Translations under genes and position numbers: made by a program
Notes under the pieces: generated by a model
Database searches by the model: none
What the model saw: only the letters and a program-made list of their open reading frames with translations
Told to the model about the DNA's origin: nothing
Shown here: one piece after another, positions 43,695 to 53,005 of the stretch
Numbering within the stretch: position 1 is the first letter of the stretch
Layout: the number at the start of each line of letters is the position of its first letter
Assembly: GCF_030159955.1 (NCBI RefSeq)
Contig: NZ_BSNK01000002.1
Span: 620,001-684,000, forward strand
Reading direction: 5' to 3'
DNA: 64,000 nt
DNA from: Algimonas ampicilliniresistens
GTDB lineage: Bacteria; Pseudomonadota; Alphaproteobacteria; Caulobacterales; Maricaulaceae

Positions 43695-44771
43695 ATGGCA
43701 GATACCACCGCCGCAAAGCCTACGAAGTCTGACGTCGTTTTTGGCGTTGATCTGTCTCGAGGCTTTACAGAGTGGCTCACGAGTAAGAATGTGAGTTTAG
43801 CCCTGACGACCTATCAGGTCGGCAAATTGATCTTGTTTGGCGTCAAAGAAGATGGCGGGTTGTGGACTTATAACCGGACCATTGGCCGTTGTATGGGTTT
43901 GGCTGCTGATGAAACTGGGTTTTGGGTCACTAGCGATACGCAATTGATCAGATTTGAGACGCTTTTACAGACGGGCCAGCTAGGCCCCGATAACGTCGAC
44001 GCTCTCTATGCTCCCCGGTTTAGCTATTTTACGGGTGATCTGGATGCGCATGATGTGGTTATCCAGGCGGACGGAGAACCGATCTTTGCCAATACCCTCT
44101 TCAATTGTGTGTCACGGCCCAGCCGATCTCATAGTTTTGAGGCCGAATGGATGCCGCCTTTTATCTCCAAACTCGTCGCTGAGGATCGATGTCACCTAAA
44201 TGGTATTGCGAAACGCGACGGTCACCTTCGATACGCAACGGCCGTCAGCCGCAGCGATGTCTTTGATGGATGGCGGGATCACCGTCAGGACGGGGGTATT
44301 GTTCTGGATACGAAAAGCGGCGAGATTATCTGCTCAGGCCTTTCCATGCCGCACTCGCCGCGTTGGCATCAGGGTCGTCTCTGGCTTCACAATAGTGGCC
44401 GGGGTGAGTTCGGATATGTTAATATGGAAACAGGTGTATTTGTTCCCGTTGCCTTTTGTCCAGGCTACCTTCGCGGCCTCGATTTCATCGACGACAACAC
44501 AGCGGTCGTTGGCCTATCTTTGCCGCGCGACAATAAAACATTCTTGGGTCTCGCCCTGGACGCCGCCCTTGCGGATAAAGGCATCTTACCGAAATGCGGC
44601 CTATATTTCGTTGACCTGACGACCGGCGCTATCATCCATTCAATGGAAATCTCCGGAGTCGTGACGGAACTGTACGACATCGTCGCGCTCAGAAGCATTA
44701 AGAAGCCAGCCCTTTTGGGTCCAACGTCGACCGAATTAAAGCGGACACTGTCCGTGCCCAGTTTAGATTAA
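43695..44771 (+). CDS. TIGR03032 / DUF4915 family protein
   Basis: A 358-residue soluble protein recognised as TIGR03032-like from the blocks RNRTIGRCMGLA-type (here YNRTIGRCMGLAAD), FVNTLFNCL-type (ANTLFNCVSRPS), the ..FISKL.AEDRCHLNG run, GLSMPHSPRWHQGRLW and FCPGYLRGLDF. Repeated short beta motifs suggest a beta-propeller. No signal peptide. The function of the family is unknown. It starts 39 bases after the RTX gene and is probably cotranscribed, so it may help maturation or modification of that protein. Family call from memory of the motifs, not from a search. Confidence 0.75.
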   Translation: MADTTAAKPTKSDVVFGVDLSRGFTEWLTSKNVSLALTTYQVGKLILFGVKEDGGLWTYNRTIGRCMGLAADETGFWVTSDTQLIRFETLLQTGQLGPDNVDALYAPRFSYFTGDLDAHDVVIQADGEPIFANTLFNCVSRPSRSHSFEAEWMPPFISKLVAEDRCHLNGIAKRDGHLRYATAVSRSDVFDGWRDHRQDGGIVLDTKSGEIICSGLSMPHSPRWHQGRLWLHNSGRGEFGYVNMETGVFVPVAFCPGYLRGLDFIDDNTAVVGLSLPRDNKTFLGLALDAALADKGILPKCGLYFVDLTTGAIIHSMEISGVVTELYDIVALRSIKKPALLGPTSTELKRTLSVPSLD

Positions 44772-45199
44772 CCGTTGCGAGGAACTATCTCACTACGCGC
44801 ATGACGGACGGATCCGTAGGGAAAGCTCACCGCCGCTACTGTGTCATCCTAGATTGCGCGGAGCCTCGACCCGGGTTGCGGTCAGCTTGTTCAAAGTGCG
44901 GCTCATGAGAGAACCAGAAGCAGAAACGTAGAAATGAGGCGAGCATAAGGTCCGCAGAGAGATCACTGTGAAGAGGGGATGATGACGTGGTCCCCGCCGA
45001 GCTCGCGACTGATGGGCGATTAGCCCAATTCCCGGGCCTACTGGCAGGCCTACTTTCGGGCCTACAAATGGTCATACTTTAGCGATGTTATCGCCTGTCA
45101 TGCCTTGACACCTCTTGTCCGCTAAACGCGGTCAAATCACTGGTATCATTGAGAAAAATCCACCTCTGACAGCATATGGTCAGTGGTGACAAGGGTTAG
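44772..45199. other. Intergenic region before tRNA-Leu, no gene supported
   Basis: About 430 bases. It holds a short 12-base-period repeat, GGCCTAC at 45035, 45047 and 45059, which in one frame reads GLLAGLLSGL near the end of a roughly 30-codon GTG frame; a small remnant or chance repeat. No terminator with a T-run was seen on either strand. The promoter of the minus-strand tRNA is on its other side. Confidence 0.4.
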
Positions 45200-45284
45200 T
45201 GGTGCGGCTGAGAAGACTCGAACTTCCACTCCTCTCGGAACCAGAACCTAAATCTGGCGCGTCTACCAATTTCGCCACAGCCGC
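45200..45284 (-). tRNA. tRNA-Leu(UAG)
   Basis: The minus strand folds into an 85-base class II tRNA: acceptor GCGGCTG/CAGCCGC with discriminator A and encoded CCA; D-loop with GG (AATTGGTAGAC); anticodon stem CCAGA/TCTGG with loop TTTAGGT, giving anticodon UAG; a long variable arm (TTCCGAGAGGAG region); T-arm with GTTCGAGTC. UAG reads CUN leucine codons. All arms are intact. Confidence 0.95.
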
Positions 45285-45350
45285 ACAGCTTAGGCAGCGC
45301 GGGCTTTGGCGAAGTTGACCCTATAGGTCAATGTGCGGGCTCAGTTTTTA

Positions 45351-46787
45351 TTAGCTTTTTTTGGCGCTCATCGGGGCTTTGTTCAGCGACCAGTAGCGCG
45401 CGACAAGGCCCGATATGATATTGGCAGCGGCAACGCCGATGAAAGAGCCGGTCAAGCCGCCAAGCCAAGCCCCAATCGCGACCAGAGGCGCATAGAGGGC
45501 GAGGCTGCGCAGCAATGTGAAAATCAGCCCATAGATCGGACGACCCAACGCATTGAACCCGGCGGCTGATACAAAGACGAAACCATAGGCAAAGATGGTG
45601 ATGGGAACGATATAGAAATAGGGCACGGCCATTTCGATCAGCGCGGGATCGTTTGAGAACACATTGACAATGGGTCGTGCGAAGAGGGCCAGAACGATGG
45701 CCATACCTGTGCCCCAGACAAAACAGATCCGGTAACAGACGCGGAAGGCTTCCGCGACTCGATCTGTTCGCCCCGCCCCACCATTTTGTCCTGTGATCGC
45801 CCCAATACAGGCCGATAGCGCATAGAGCAGGCCAACGCTGATGAGCTCGGCCCGACTGGCTAAGGTGAAGGCGGCGACACCGACTTCGCTGGTCGTGTAG
45901 GCAATGGCGGTCACGGCGAGAATGGTGCCGAGCGGCACGACGCAATTGGTCAACATGGCGGGGACGCCGACGGCAGCTACGGTTGCCCATGCGCTGCGAA
46001 TTGAGGATACCGTCATGTGTCGGAAATCGACGGCATTGCGGATATAGCGGACAACGATGAGCCCGTAGATGGCGGCAATCGAGTTACCTAATACGGTGGC
46101 CAAGGCCGCCCCGGCCACCTCCATGCGCGGGAAGGGGCCAATGCCGAAAATCAAGAATGGGTCGATGATGATGTTGAGGATCGCGCCCAAAATCATAATC
46201 GAACTGGGCAACAGCGCTTCCCCATTGGCGCGTAGGATATTGTTGCACATCATCGCCACGGACGTGATGACCAGCCCCGGCAATGAAATGGCGAGGAAAG
46301 ACAGAGCTTCAGTTCGAGCCTCCCCCGTTGCGCCCATCAAAGATATGGCGAACGGCATGAGGGCGTACATAATCAGGACGAGGACGGTCATGACTAAGAG
46401 TGCGAACAGGATCGCGGCCGCGCCGTGACGGTGAGCGCGGTCCATATCGCGTTGGCCAATAGCTCGGGACACGGCGCTCATCGTGCCAGCACCAAGGCCA
46501 ATATTCGCGGAATTGCCGAGGAAGGTTAGCGGAAAGGCGAAACCTAGAGCAGCCAAAGCGAGTGTGCCGGCCTCGGGGTTTTCCTTGCCGCCAAGATTGC
46601 CGAGATAAAAGGTGTCGACCAAGCCCGTGCTGATCAGCGCAATAACGGCGACGGCGAACGGGCCGAGCATACGAAAGACATGACGCTGGATAGACCCTTC
46701 GGTCAGATCAACCTTCGCACCTGATCGCTCAGCTTCGGGCGTACAGTCGGGGGTATCCATTTCTGAGGGAGAGCTCACGCTTCGCAT
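45351..46787 (-). CDS. MATE family efflux transporter
   Basis: About 478 residues with twelve hydrophobic segments in two similar halves, the MATE (MatE) layout. Recognisable parts: LSTGLVDTFYLG-like first helix (ISTGLVDTFYLGNLGG), GLGAGTMSAVSRAIGQ after it, NILRANGEALLPS, and in the second half GAITGQNGGAGRTDRVAEA. Such proteins expel cationic drugs or metabolites using Na+ or H+ gradients. The start is uncertain: ATG at 46787 or 46760, or GTG at 46823; none has a good ribosome site. It lies downstream of no other gene and is divergent from the ferritin-like gene. Confidence 0.92.
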   Translation of the reverse strand: MRSVSSPSEMDTPDCTPEAERSGAKVDLTEGSIQRHVFRMLGPFAVAVIALISTGLVDTFYLGNLGGKENPEAGTLALAALGFAFPLTFLGNSANIGLGAGTMSAVSRAIGQRDMDRAHRHGAAAILFALLVMTVLVLIMYALMPFAISLMGATGEARTEALSFLAISLPGLVITSVAMMCNNILRANGEALLPSSIMILGAILNIIIDPFLIFGIGPFPRMEVAGAALATVLGNSIAAIYGLIVVRYIRNAVDFRHMTVSSIRSAWATVAAVGVPAMLTNCVVPLGTILAVTAIAYTTSEVGVAAFTLASRAELISVGLLYALSACIGAITGQNGGAGRTDRVAEAFRVCYRICFVWGTGMAIVLALFARPIVNVFSNDPALIEMAVPYFYIVPITIFAYGFVFVSAAGFNALGRPIYGLIFTLLRSLALYAPLVAIGAWLGGLTGSFIGVAAANIISGLVARYWSLNKAPMSAKKS

Positions 46788-46931
46788 TGCCCCGAATGCG
46801 GCGCAGGTGAAAGCCCGAAACACTGAATATTAGCCCGTTGACACCCAAACTGTGACAAATTTCCGTGAGCAATGGTCTTAAGCGCTTCGCTTTGGTAGGT
46901 GTAGAGTTGAGGGGGGCGAAAGGTAGACAGG

Positions 46932-48275
46932 ATGGACGACGCCAGCGGTACGCGCCCGAACTCAGCAGCTGACGTGATCGACAGCACGCCCCTAATGGGT
47001 GCGGACCATATTACGTCCCGCGAACAACTCATCGGAATGTTGGGCGAAGCCGCCGAAGTCGAGCACACGCTGATGTGCACTTATCTTTATGCCGCCTTCA
47101 GTTTGAAAACTGAAGAGAGTGATGGACTGACTAAGCCGCAGCGCGAAGCAGTCAGTCGTTGGCGCGCATCCATCATTCGCGTTGCTGTCGAAGAAATGGG
47201 CCATTTGGCCATTGTTGCTAATTTATCTGTCGCCATTGGCGGACCAGCCCATTTTAATCGCTTGAACTTCCCCATCGAACCGGGACCGCTGCCAGCCAAT
47301 ATGAGCGTTCGTTTGGCTCCATTTACAATGGATACGTTGCAGCACTTTATTTTTTTGGAGCGTCCGCGCGAGTCTGATGAACCAGATGGGGACATGTTCA
47401 TCTCGACACGGAACTATGAGCGTGGACCGCTCGAACAATCTCGGCTGATGCCAACCACATATGATTATGAAACGGTCGGTGATCTCTATGAGAGCATCTA
47501 TAAAAGCATGGAGACGCTCTGTGAGCGTTATGGCGCCAGCCACCTTTTCGTTGGCGATCGATCGCGGCAGATCGGATCGGAGATCACCCCCCTTCCGGGC
47601 CTGATGACAATCGACTCAGTTCAAGATGCGCGCCGCGCGATTAATGTAATTGTCGAGCAAGGCGAAGGCGCAGCAGCCTGTGATGGGCAGGGCCATTTTG
47701 CGCGCTTCCGGGCCATCCGCGACGAATGGAAAGAGTTGTTAGCGGACGATCCGGATTTCGTCCCGGCACGCCCGGTTGCGGACAATCCCGTCATGCGTCG
47801 CCCACCGACACCCGATGGAAAAGTCTGGATCACCCATTCGGACGGCGTGCGTGTTCTTGATTATGTGAATGCGCTTTACGTCCAGCAATTGCGCCTGCTC
47901 AGCCAAGCCTTCGGTCGACCGGGTGAGGCCTATGAAAAGCAGGTTTTGGTCAATGCAGCGACCGATCTTATGTATGCTATGACTCCCGCGGCCGAAGCGC
48001 TGACCACCTATCCTGCGCAGGACGATATGGGCGCGGGATCGGCCTGTAATGCGGGCATGACCTTCGCCATGGTGCGTGGGATGAGCCCGCTCCCGATTGG
48101 TACGGAATGGCAGGTTCTAAACTGCCGCTTCAACGAGTTGGTCGAAGAAGGGGCGCGCCTGCGCGGCCTACATAATAAGGTTGATCGTTCATTGGATATG
48201 CTGGCTGGCGTGGCGGCCACTTTCGCACGCCATGTCGAGCGCATCTGTTCTGACCCTGAAAGCGAGTGTGATTGA
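46932..48275 (+). CDS. Ferritin-like diiron-type protein (PF12902-like)
   Basis: A 447-residue protein whose N-terminal half looks like the 'Ferritin-like' family that includes VioB/StaD-type iminophenylpyruvate dimer synthases. Metal-type motifs: E42-V-E-H45 in AAEVEHTLMCTYLYA and E88-M-G-H91 in VAVEEMGHLAIVANL, both ExxH. The rest (about 200-440) is helical, with DAVNALYVQQLRLL-type segments (here DYVNALYVQQLRLL). Members bind iron and catalyse oxidation or coupling of amino-acid-derived imines, but many stand outside pigment clusters. Its TGA overlaps the ATG of the CDGSH iron-sulfur gene by one base, suggesting a shared redox job. Substrate unknown. Confidence 0.78.
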   Translation: MDDASGTRPNSAADVIDSTPLMGADHITSREQLIGMLGEAAEVEHTLMCTYLYAAFSLKTEESDGLTKPQREAVSRWRASIIRVAVEEMGHLAIVANLSVAIGGPAHFNRLNFPIEPGPLPANMSVRLAPFTMDTLQHFIFLERPRESDEPDGDMFISTRNYERGPLEQSRLMPTTYDYETVGDLYESIYKSMETLCERYGASHLFVGDRSRQIGSEITPLPGLMTIDSVQDARRAINVIVEQGEGAAACDGQGHFARFRAIRDEWKELLADDPDFVPARPVADNPVMRRPPTPDGKVWITHSDGVRVLDYVNALYVQQLRLLSQAFGRPGEAYEKQVLVNAATDLMYAMTPAAEALTTYPAQDDMGAGSACNAGMTFAMVRGMSPLPIGTEWQVLNCRFNELVEEGARLRGLHNKVDRSLDMLAGVAATFARHVERICSDPESECD

Positions 48276-48970
48276 TGAGCAAGAATGATCAGATGCCAGC
48301 CATCCAAGATATTGTGAGTGAGGGTACGGAGCGTGTCGAAGGGGACGACGTGACGCTCTATTTTGATGGCAAGCGCTGTATCCATGCGCGCTACTGTGTG
48401 ACGGGTGCACCGGATACGTTCGTGGCCAATGTCGAAGGCGACTGGCTCTACCCGAATAAAACTGAGACAGCGCATCTGCTTCACGTTGCCAGACAATGCC
48501 CTTCCGGCGCGATCCAGATCGACCGTAAAGACGGTGGTCCTGAAGAGACGCCGCCCCAAGTCAATACGGCCCGGGTCTATGAAAACGGCCCATATGCGGT
48601 TCATGCCGAAATTATTCTAAACGGTAAGCCAGACGGTACTCGGCGCGTACTGTGCCGCTGCGGCCTGTCCTCATCCAAACCCTATTGCGACGGCAGTCAC
48701 AAGGGTGAGGAAGAGGGCGTCGATCCCTTCATAGCCTCTGGTGAACCAGAGACGCGCGACATGACGATGATGGATGAACGCGGTGGGGTGCTTCGGATCG
48801 ATCCGCAGATGGATGGCCCTTTGATGGTGTCCGGTCCCGTTGAAATTATGGCCGGAACGGGCCGCGGTATTGAACGGACGCAGACTTGCCGATTATGCCG
48901 CTGTGGGGCGTCGAACAAGAAACCCTTTTGCGATGGCAGCCACGCCAGGATTGGCTTCCGAGCGGATTAG
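48275..48970 (+). CDS. Iron-sulfur protein with a 4Fe-4S-like domain and two CDGSH domains
   Basis: A 231-residue protein with three metal modules. Residues 20-85 resemble the divergent 4Fe-4S (Fer4_19) domain: C35, C41 and C75 (RQCPSGAI). Then two CDGSH motifs, C127-R-C129...PYC138-D-G-S-H142 and C208-R-C210...PFC219-D-G-S-H223, each binding a 2Fe-2S cluster with three Cys and one His. Such proteins carry electrons or transfer clusters. The ATG at 48275 is coupled to the ferritin-like gene, whose oxidase-type chemistry would need reducing equivalents. Confidence 0.9.
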   Translation: MSKNDQMPAIQDIVSEGTERVEGDDVTLYFDGKRCIHARYCVTGAPDTFVANVEGDWLYPNKTETAHLLHVARQCPSGAIQIDRKDGGPEETPPQVNTARVYENGPYAVHAEIILNGKPDGTRRVLCRCGLSSSKPYCDGSHKGEEEGVDPFIASGEPETRDMTMMDERGGVLRIDPQMDGPLMVSGPVEIMAGTGRGIERTQTCRLCRCGASNKKPFCDGSHARIGFRAD

Positions 48971-48976
48971 ACGCGC

Positions 48977-49843
48977 ATGGCCACAACGGTCATCGGTGAT
49001 ATTCACGGCGAAGCCGATCTGCTGCGCGATCTCTTGTCCCGTATCGATTCGTCGGATGCATTAATCTTCGTGGGCGATTTAATTGATCGGGGTCACGATA
49101 ATCGCGGCGTGATCGAAACGGTTCGGCCCTTGGTCGAGTCTGGACGTGCGATCTGTCTGATGGGCAATCACGAACTGAACGCTGTCTTGTTTCACACCCT
49201 AAATGCCGATGGTGTCCCTTTACGGGACCGTACAGAAAAGCGTGTCGCACGACATGAAGCCTTCCTGCGCGATTATCCCATCGGTGATCTAGCAACCTAT
49301 GATGTGATAGAGTGGTTCGCGAGCTTGCCAGTTTTTATCGACCGACCTGATTTGCGCGTCGTCCACGCTCAATGGGACGCCGCCGCAATTGACCGTATCC
49401 GCCAAGCCGGGGATGAATGCGGTGGGCTGCCTAGCAATTGGACGGATCGTTGGCAGTTTGACTCCGCGTTTCGGGACGCGCTGTTCACGTTGCTGAATGG
49501 GGCGGAGCATCCGATCCCCGATGGGCAGACAGTGCTCGATAAGTCTGGCCAAGACCGCAGCTCTGTTCGTTTGTCTTGGTGGAACGGGCGTATCGGGTCG
49601 CGATTATCTGATCAAATTGCCGGTCCAACAGCGCACCGGATGCAATTCTTCGACCATCCGCCGACCCATATGCCCGATGGCTTATACCCAGCGGATACTC
49701 CGCCCGTCGTGTTCGGGCATTATGGTTTTGATGATGACCAAGCGTTGCGTGCGCCGAACGTGATTTGTGTCGATCATACCCGTCGCGCAGGCGGCCCGCT
49801 CACAGCGTGGCGGACCGACGGGACATTTATTCAGGTGCGTTAG
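48977..49843 (+). CDS. Calcineurin-like metallophosphoesterase
   Basis: A 288-residue PPP-type phosphoesterase similar to the PrpE/ApaH group. Metal ligands: GDIHG (D8, H10), VGDLIDRGHDN (Asp), LMGNHE (Asn-His), HAQWD (His) and VFGHYGF (His), in the standard order. It could cleave diadenosine polyphosphates or protein phosphoesters. It follows the CDGSH gene by 6 bases and is probably its operon partner, though a functional link is not evident. It converges with maeB. Confidence 0.88.
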   Translation: MATTVIGDIHGEADLLRDLLSRIDSSDALIFVGDLIDRGHDNRGVIETVRPLVESGRAICLMGNHELNAVLFHTLNADGVPLRDRTEKRVARHEAFLRDYPIGDLATYDVIEWFASLPVFIDRPDLRVVHAQWDAAAIDRIRQAGDECGGLPSNWTDRWQFDSAFRDALFTLLNGAEHPIPDGQTVLDKSGQDRSSVRLSWWNGRIGSRLSDQIAGPTAHRMQFFDHPPTHMPDGLYPADTPPVVFGHYGFDDDQALRAPNVICVDHTRRAGGPLTAWRTDGTFIQVR

Positions 49844-49857
49844 AGAAGCCTGCTCAC

Positions 49858-52146
49858 CTAGTCATCATGTGTGGGTGCGTAGGCCGCAAGGGTCGCCATT
49901 TGCAGGATTTCAGACGCTGCAGCGCCGAGCGAGCAGATTTGAACCGGCTTTTCCAATCCTGTCAGGAACGGCCCAAGGACCGTCGCTCCGCCAACTGCGT
50001 CGAGTAATTTGGTCGAGATCGAAGCAGAATGGATGGCTGGCATGATCAGCACATTCGCCGCACCCGTCAGGCGTGAGAATGGGTAGGTCAACGTATGCAG
50101 CGGGTCGAGCGCGACGTCGGCGGCCAGATCGCCTTCATATTCGAAGTCGACTTGGCGTTGATCTAGAATGGAAACCGCTTCGCGTACTTTTAGCATGCGC
50201 TCACCAACCGGATTGCCAAACGTTGAATAGGACAACATGGCGACCCGAGGTTCGAACCCGAAGGTCTGGGCGAAATGGGCTGTAGTTTCGGCGATATCCG
50301 CCAAGTCTTCAGCGGTCGGCAGTTCGGTAATGTTCGTGTCCGAAATAAATAGTGTGCGCGCTTTATTGACGACGACGGATACGCCCATTGTCCGCTCTCT
50401 TTTCCGGTGGCTCAGCACCAACCGGACATCGCGTAGGACAACATCGTAGCTCCGCGTTACGCCCGAAACCATGCCCTCAGCCAGACCGTGATGCATTAGC
50501 AGAGCCGAGAAGACGTTCCGGTCATTATTCACGAGCCGCTGCGCATCCCGGCGCAGAAAACCGCGTCGTTGCAAGCGCGAATAGAGATATTCCGTAAACT
50601 CCGCATTCCGATCAAAGAGGCGGGCATTGAGCACAGTCAGACTGTCCGGTTTCTCGATGCCAAGCAGTTTCATATTATCGTAGATCGGCTTCTCGCGACC
50701 GATCAGGATCGCTTTGCCGAGCCCGCGTTGTTGGAAAGCTTGTGCGGCGCGAATGACAGCAGGCTCTTCGCCTTCGGCAAAGACGATGGTCTTTGGCTCA
50801 TCGACGACCGAGGCCGAGATGCCTTGAAGGATAGCGGCGGTTGGATCCTGACGCCGCGCAAGACTGCGCTTGTAGGCGTCCATATCGTCGATCGGGCGTC
50901 GGGCAACGCCTGTATCCATGGCGGCTTGCGCCACATAGGGTGGGATTTCACTGATTAAGCGCGGGTCAAATGGGGCCGGAATAATATAATCTGGGCCATA
51001 TTTGGGGCGATTGCCATGATAGGCGGCGGCGACTTCTTCCGGCACATCCTGACGGGCCAAATCGGCCAGCGCATGGGCGCAGGCCAGTTTCATCTCTTCA
51101 TTGACGTTATGCGCCCGCACATCCAACGCGCCGCGGAAAATATAGGGAAAACCGAGGACATTATTGACCTGATTTGGATAGTCTGAGCGACCTGTCGCGA
51201 TAATGGCGTCATCACGGACAGCCTTAATCTCTTCTGGCGTAATTTCTGGGTCCGGATTGGCCATCGCGAAAATGATCGGCTTAGGCGCCATTGAGGCGAC
51301 CATGTCTTTGGTCACAATGCCAGCAACTGATAGGCCGAGTAAAACGTCTGCGCCGACCATGGCCTCTGCCAGTGTACGCTTATCCGTATCGACCGCATGC
51401 GGCGCTTTCCATTGGTCCATATATTCTGTTCGGCCCTGATAGATGACGCCTTTACTATCCAAGACGAGACAGTTCTCGTCCCGCACACCGAGTGATTTGA
51501 TCAAGTTAAGGACAGACAGGCCTGCTGCGCCCGCGCCGGAGAGTACGACCTTCATGTCTTCAAATTTGCGCCCTGTCAGATCGGCCGCGTTGATCAGGCC
51601 GGCTGTGGCGATAATGGCGGTGCCGTGCTGGTCATCATGAAAGACTGGAATGTCGACGAGATCGCGCAACTCTTGCTCAATGATGAAACATTCAGGGGAG
51701 CCAATATCTTCGAGGTTGATACCGCCGAAACTATTACCGATGCGCTTGACGCATTCGATGAAGGCTTGAGCGTCTTCTTCCTCAACCTCAATATCGAAAC
51801 TGTCGATATCGGCGAAGCGTTTGAATAGGACGCTCTTGCCTTCCATGACGGGTTTGGATGCCGCTGCGCCCAGATTGCCGAGGCCAAGAATGGCCGTGCC
51901 GTTAGAGATCACCGCGACCGTATTGCCTTTGGAGGTATAATCGTAAGCGAGATCAACATCGGCGGCGATGGCTTCAACTGGTACGGCAACGCCCGGGCTA
52001 TACGCCAATGACAAATCGCGTTGTGTCGCCATGGGTTTGGTCGGCAGCATGGATATTTTGCCGGGTGTTGGATGAGAGTGGAAACGAAGCGCCTGTTCAT
52101 CTGTGATGTAGGGCTTTTTAGGCGGGCGGGGTGTCAGCTTTTTCAT
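49858..52146 (-). CDS. maeB: NADP-dependent malic enzyme, MaeB type
   Basis: A 762-residue two-part enzyme. About 1-430 is the malic enzyme ([40 protein letters not shown]; the nucleotide loop [24 protein letters not shown]). About 440-762 is a phosphotransacetylase-like domain ([15 protein letters not shown]; ending near [16 protein letters not shown]), usually regulatory in MaeB, binding acetyl-CoA. It oxidatively decarboxylates malate to pyruvate and makes NADPH. The ATG at 52146 has GGAG six bases upstream; the GTG at 52158 was not chosen. An unusual hairpin element abuts this ribosome site. Confidence 0.96.
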   Translation of the reverse strand: MKKLTPRPPKKPYITDEQALRFHSHPTPGKISMLPTKPMATQRDLSLAYSPGVAVPVEAIAADVDLAYDYTSKGNTVAVISNGTAILGLGNLGAAASKPVMEGKSVLFKRFADIDSFDIEVEEEDAQAFIECVKRIGNSFGGINLEDIGSPECFIIEQELRDLVDIPVFHDDQHGTAIIATAGLINAADLTGRKFEDMKVVLSGAGAAGLSVLNLIKSLGVRDENCLVLDSKGVIYQGRTEYMDQWKAPHAVDTDKRTLAEAMVGADVLLGLSVAGIVTKDMVASMAPKPIIFAMANPDPEITPEEIKAVRDDAIIATGRSDYPNQVNNVLGFPYIFRGALDVRAHNVNEEMKLACAHALADLARQDVPEEVAAAYHGNRPKYGPDYIIPAPFDPRLISEIPPYVAQAAMDTGVARRPIDDMDAYKRSLARRQDPTAAILQGISASVVDEPKTIVFAEGEEPAVIRAAQAFQQRGLGKAILIGREKPIYDNMKLLGIEKPDSLTVLNARLFDRNAEFTEYLYSRLQRRGFLRRDAQRLVNNDRNVFSALLMHHGLAEGMVSGVTRSYDVVLRDVRLVLSHRKRERTMGVSVVVNKARTLFISDTNITELPTAEDLADIAETTAHFAQTFGFEPRVAMLSYSTFGNPVGERMLKVREAVSILDQRQVDFEYEGDLAADVALDPLHTLTYPFSRLTGAANVLIMPAIHSASISTKLLDAVGGATVLGPFLTGLEKPVQICSLGAAASEILQMATLAAYAPTHDD

Positions 52147-52157
52147 GATGATCTCCA

Positions 52158-52186
52158 CCGGGTGAACTGCAGTCGCGAACAGCCGG
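52158..52186 (-). repeat. Leader hairpin element, copy next to maeB
   Basis: Arms CCGGGTG (52158-52164) and CAGCCGG (52180-52186) pair with one mismatch around AACTGCAGTCGCGAA. On the minus strand, the arm runs straight into the maeB Shine-Dalgarno (GGTGGAG), so folding could hide it. The 19-base core (52163-52181) is identical to that at 52265-52283. Confidence 0.6.
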
Positions 52187-52223
52187 TTTGTGATAGATGT
52201 GCGTGTTTTTTCGCACGAGAGAG

Positions 52224-52238
52224 TGACCTTTCAGGTCA
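52224..52238. repeat. 15-base palindrome TGACCT-ttc-AGGTCA
   Basis: A perfect dyad with a 3-base centre, between the two hairpin copies and 78 bases before maeB on the minus strand. It may be an operator or a stem in the maeB leader. No known regulator consensus was recognised with confidence. Confidence 0.4.
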
Positions 52239-52258
52239 AGATTTTGGCCGTTTGGCGC

Positions 52259-52289
52259 CACGGATGAACTGCAGTCGCGAACATCCGTG
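52259..52289 (-). repeat. Leader hairpin element, distal copy
   Basis: Arms CACGGATG (52259-52266) and CATCCGTG (52282-52289) form a perfect 8-bp stem around the same AACTGCAGTCGCGAA interior. The arms differ from the proximal copy yet still pair, while the interior is identical: the pattern of compensatory change in a structured RNA or of a family of repeat elements. Confidence 0.6.
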
Positions 52290-52435
52290 TGCTGTGCGCC
52301 GACCCGGCCTCGATGGTCGAGCTTTACTCCACTGAAAGCCCCGCGCAATCCCCAAATCGGCCTGGTGCTTTATGGGTCACAGCCGGAAATGCTCAAAATT
52401 TCGCCTAACAATTCATCACGTGCTTTTAGTAATGT

Positions 52436-52456
52436 TGAAAATATGTGCGATTTTCA
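52436..52456. promoter_or_regulatory. Inverted repeat upstream of glnB
   Basis: TGAAAAT and ATTTTCA flank a 7-base spacer, 136 bases before the glnB ATG. A possible operator; regulator not recognised. Confidence 0.35.
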
Positions 52457-52561
52457 GCCTTTTCGCCGCGGTTGTCCTATAGACATCGGGACTGGCTCGA
52501 CTCAGGCTGATGCAGGTCGCATGTCAGGTCTGACTTCTGCTCCGCCTAGCCTGTCAGGTGA

Positions 52562-52930
<369 letters not shown>

Positions 52931-53005
52931 CGCACTTGTCGTGCGTCAACGACACGGCAATCAATTTTTCAATAACTAGAACCTTTCGGGAAAAGGACGA
53001 CCACA

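Noticed and set aside
49858-52146. Malic enzyme fused to phosphotransacetylase as a novel fusion
   Set aside because: This is the standard MaeB architecture.
52194-52216. GTGCG...TTTTTT...CGCAC as a terminator upstream of maeB
   Set aside because: The T-run lies in the loop, not after the stem, and the position is between two divergent starts.
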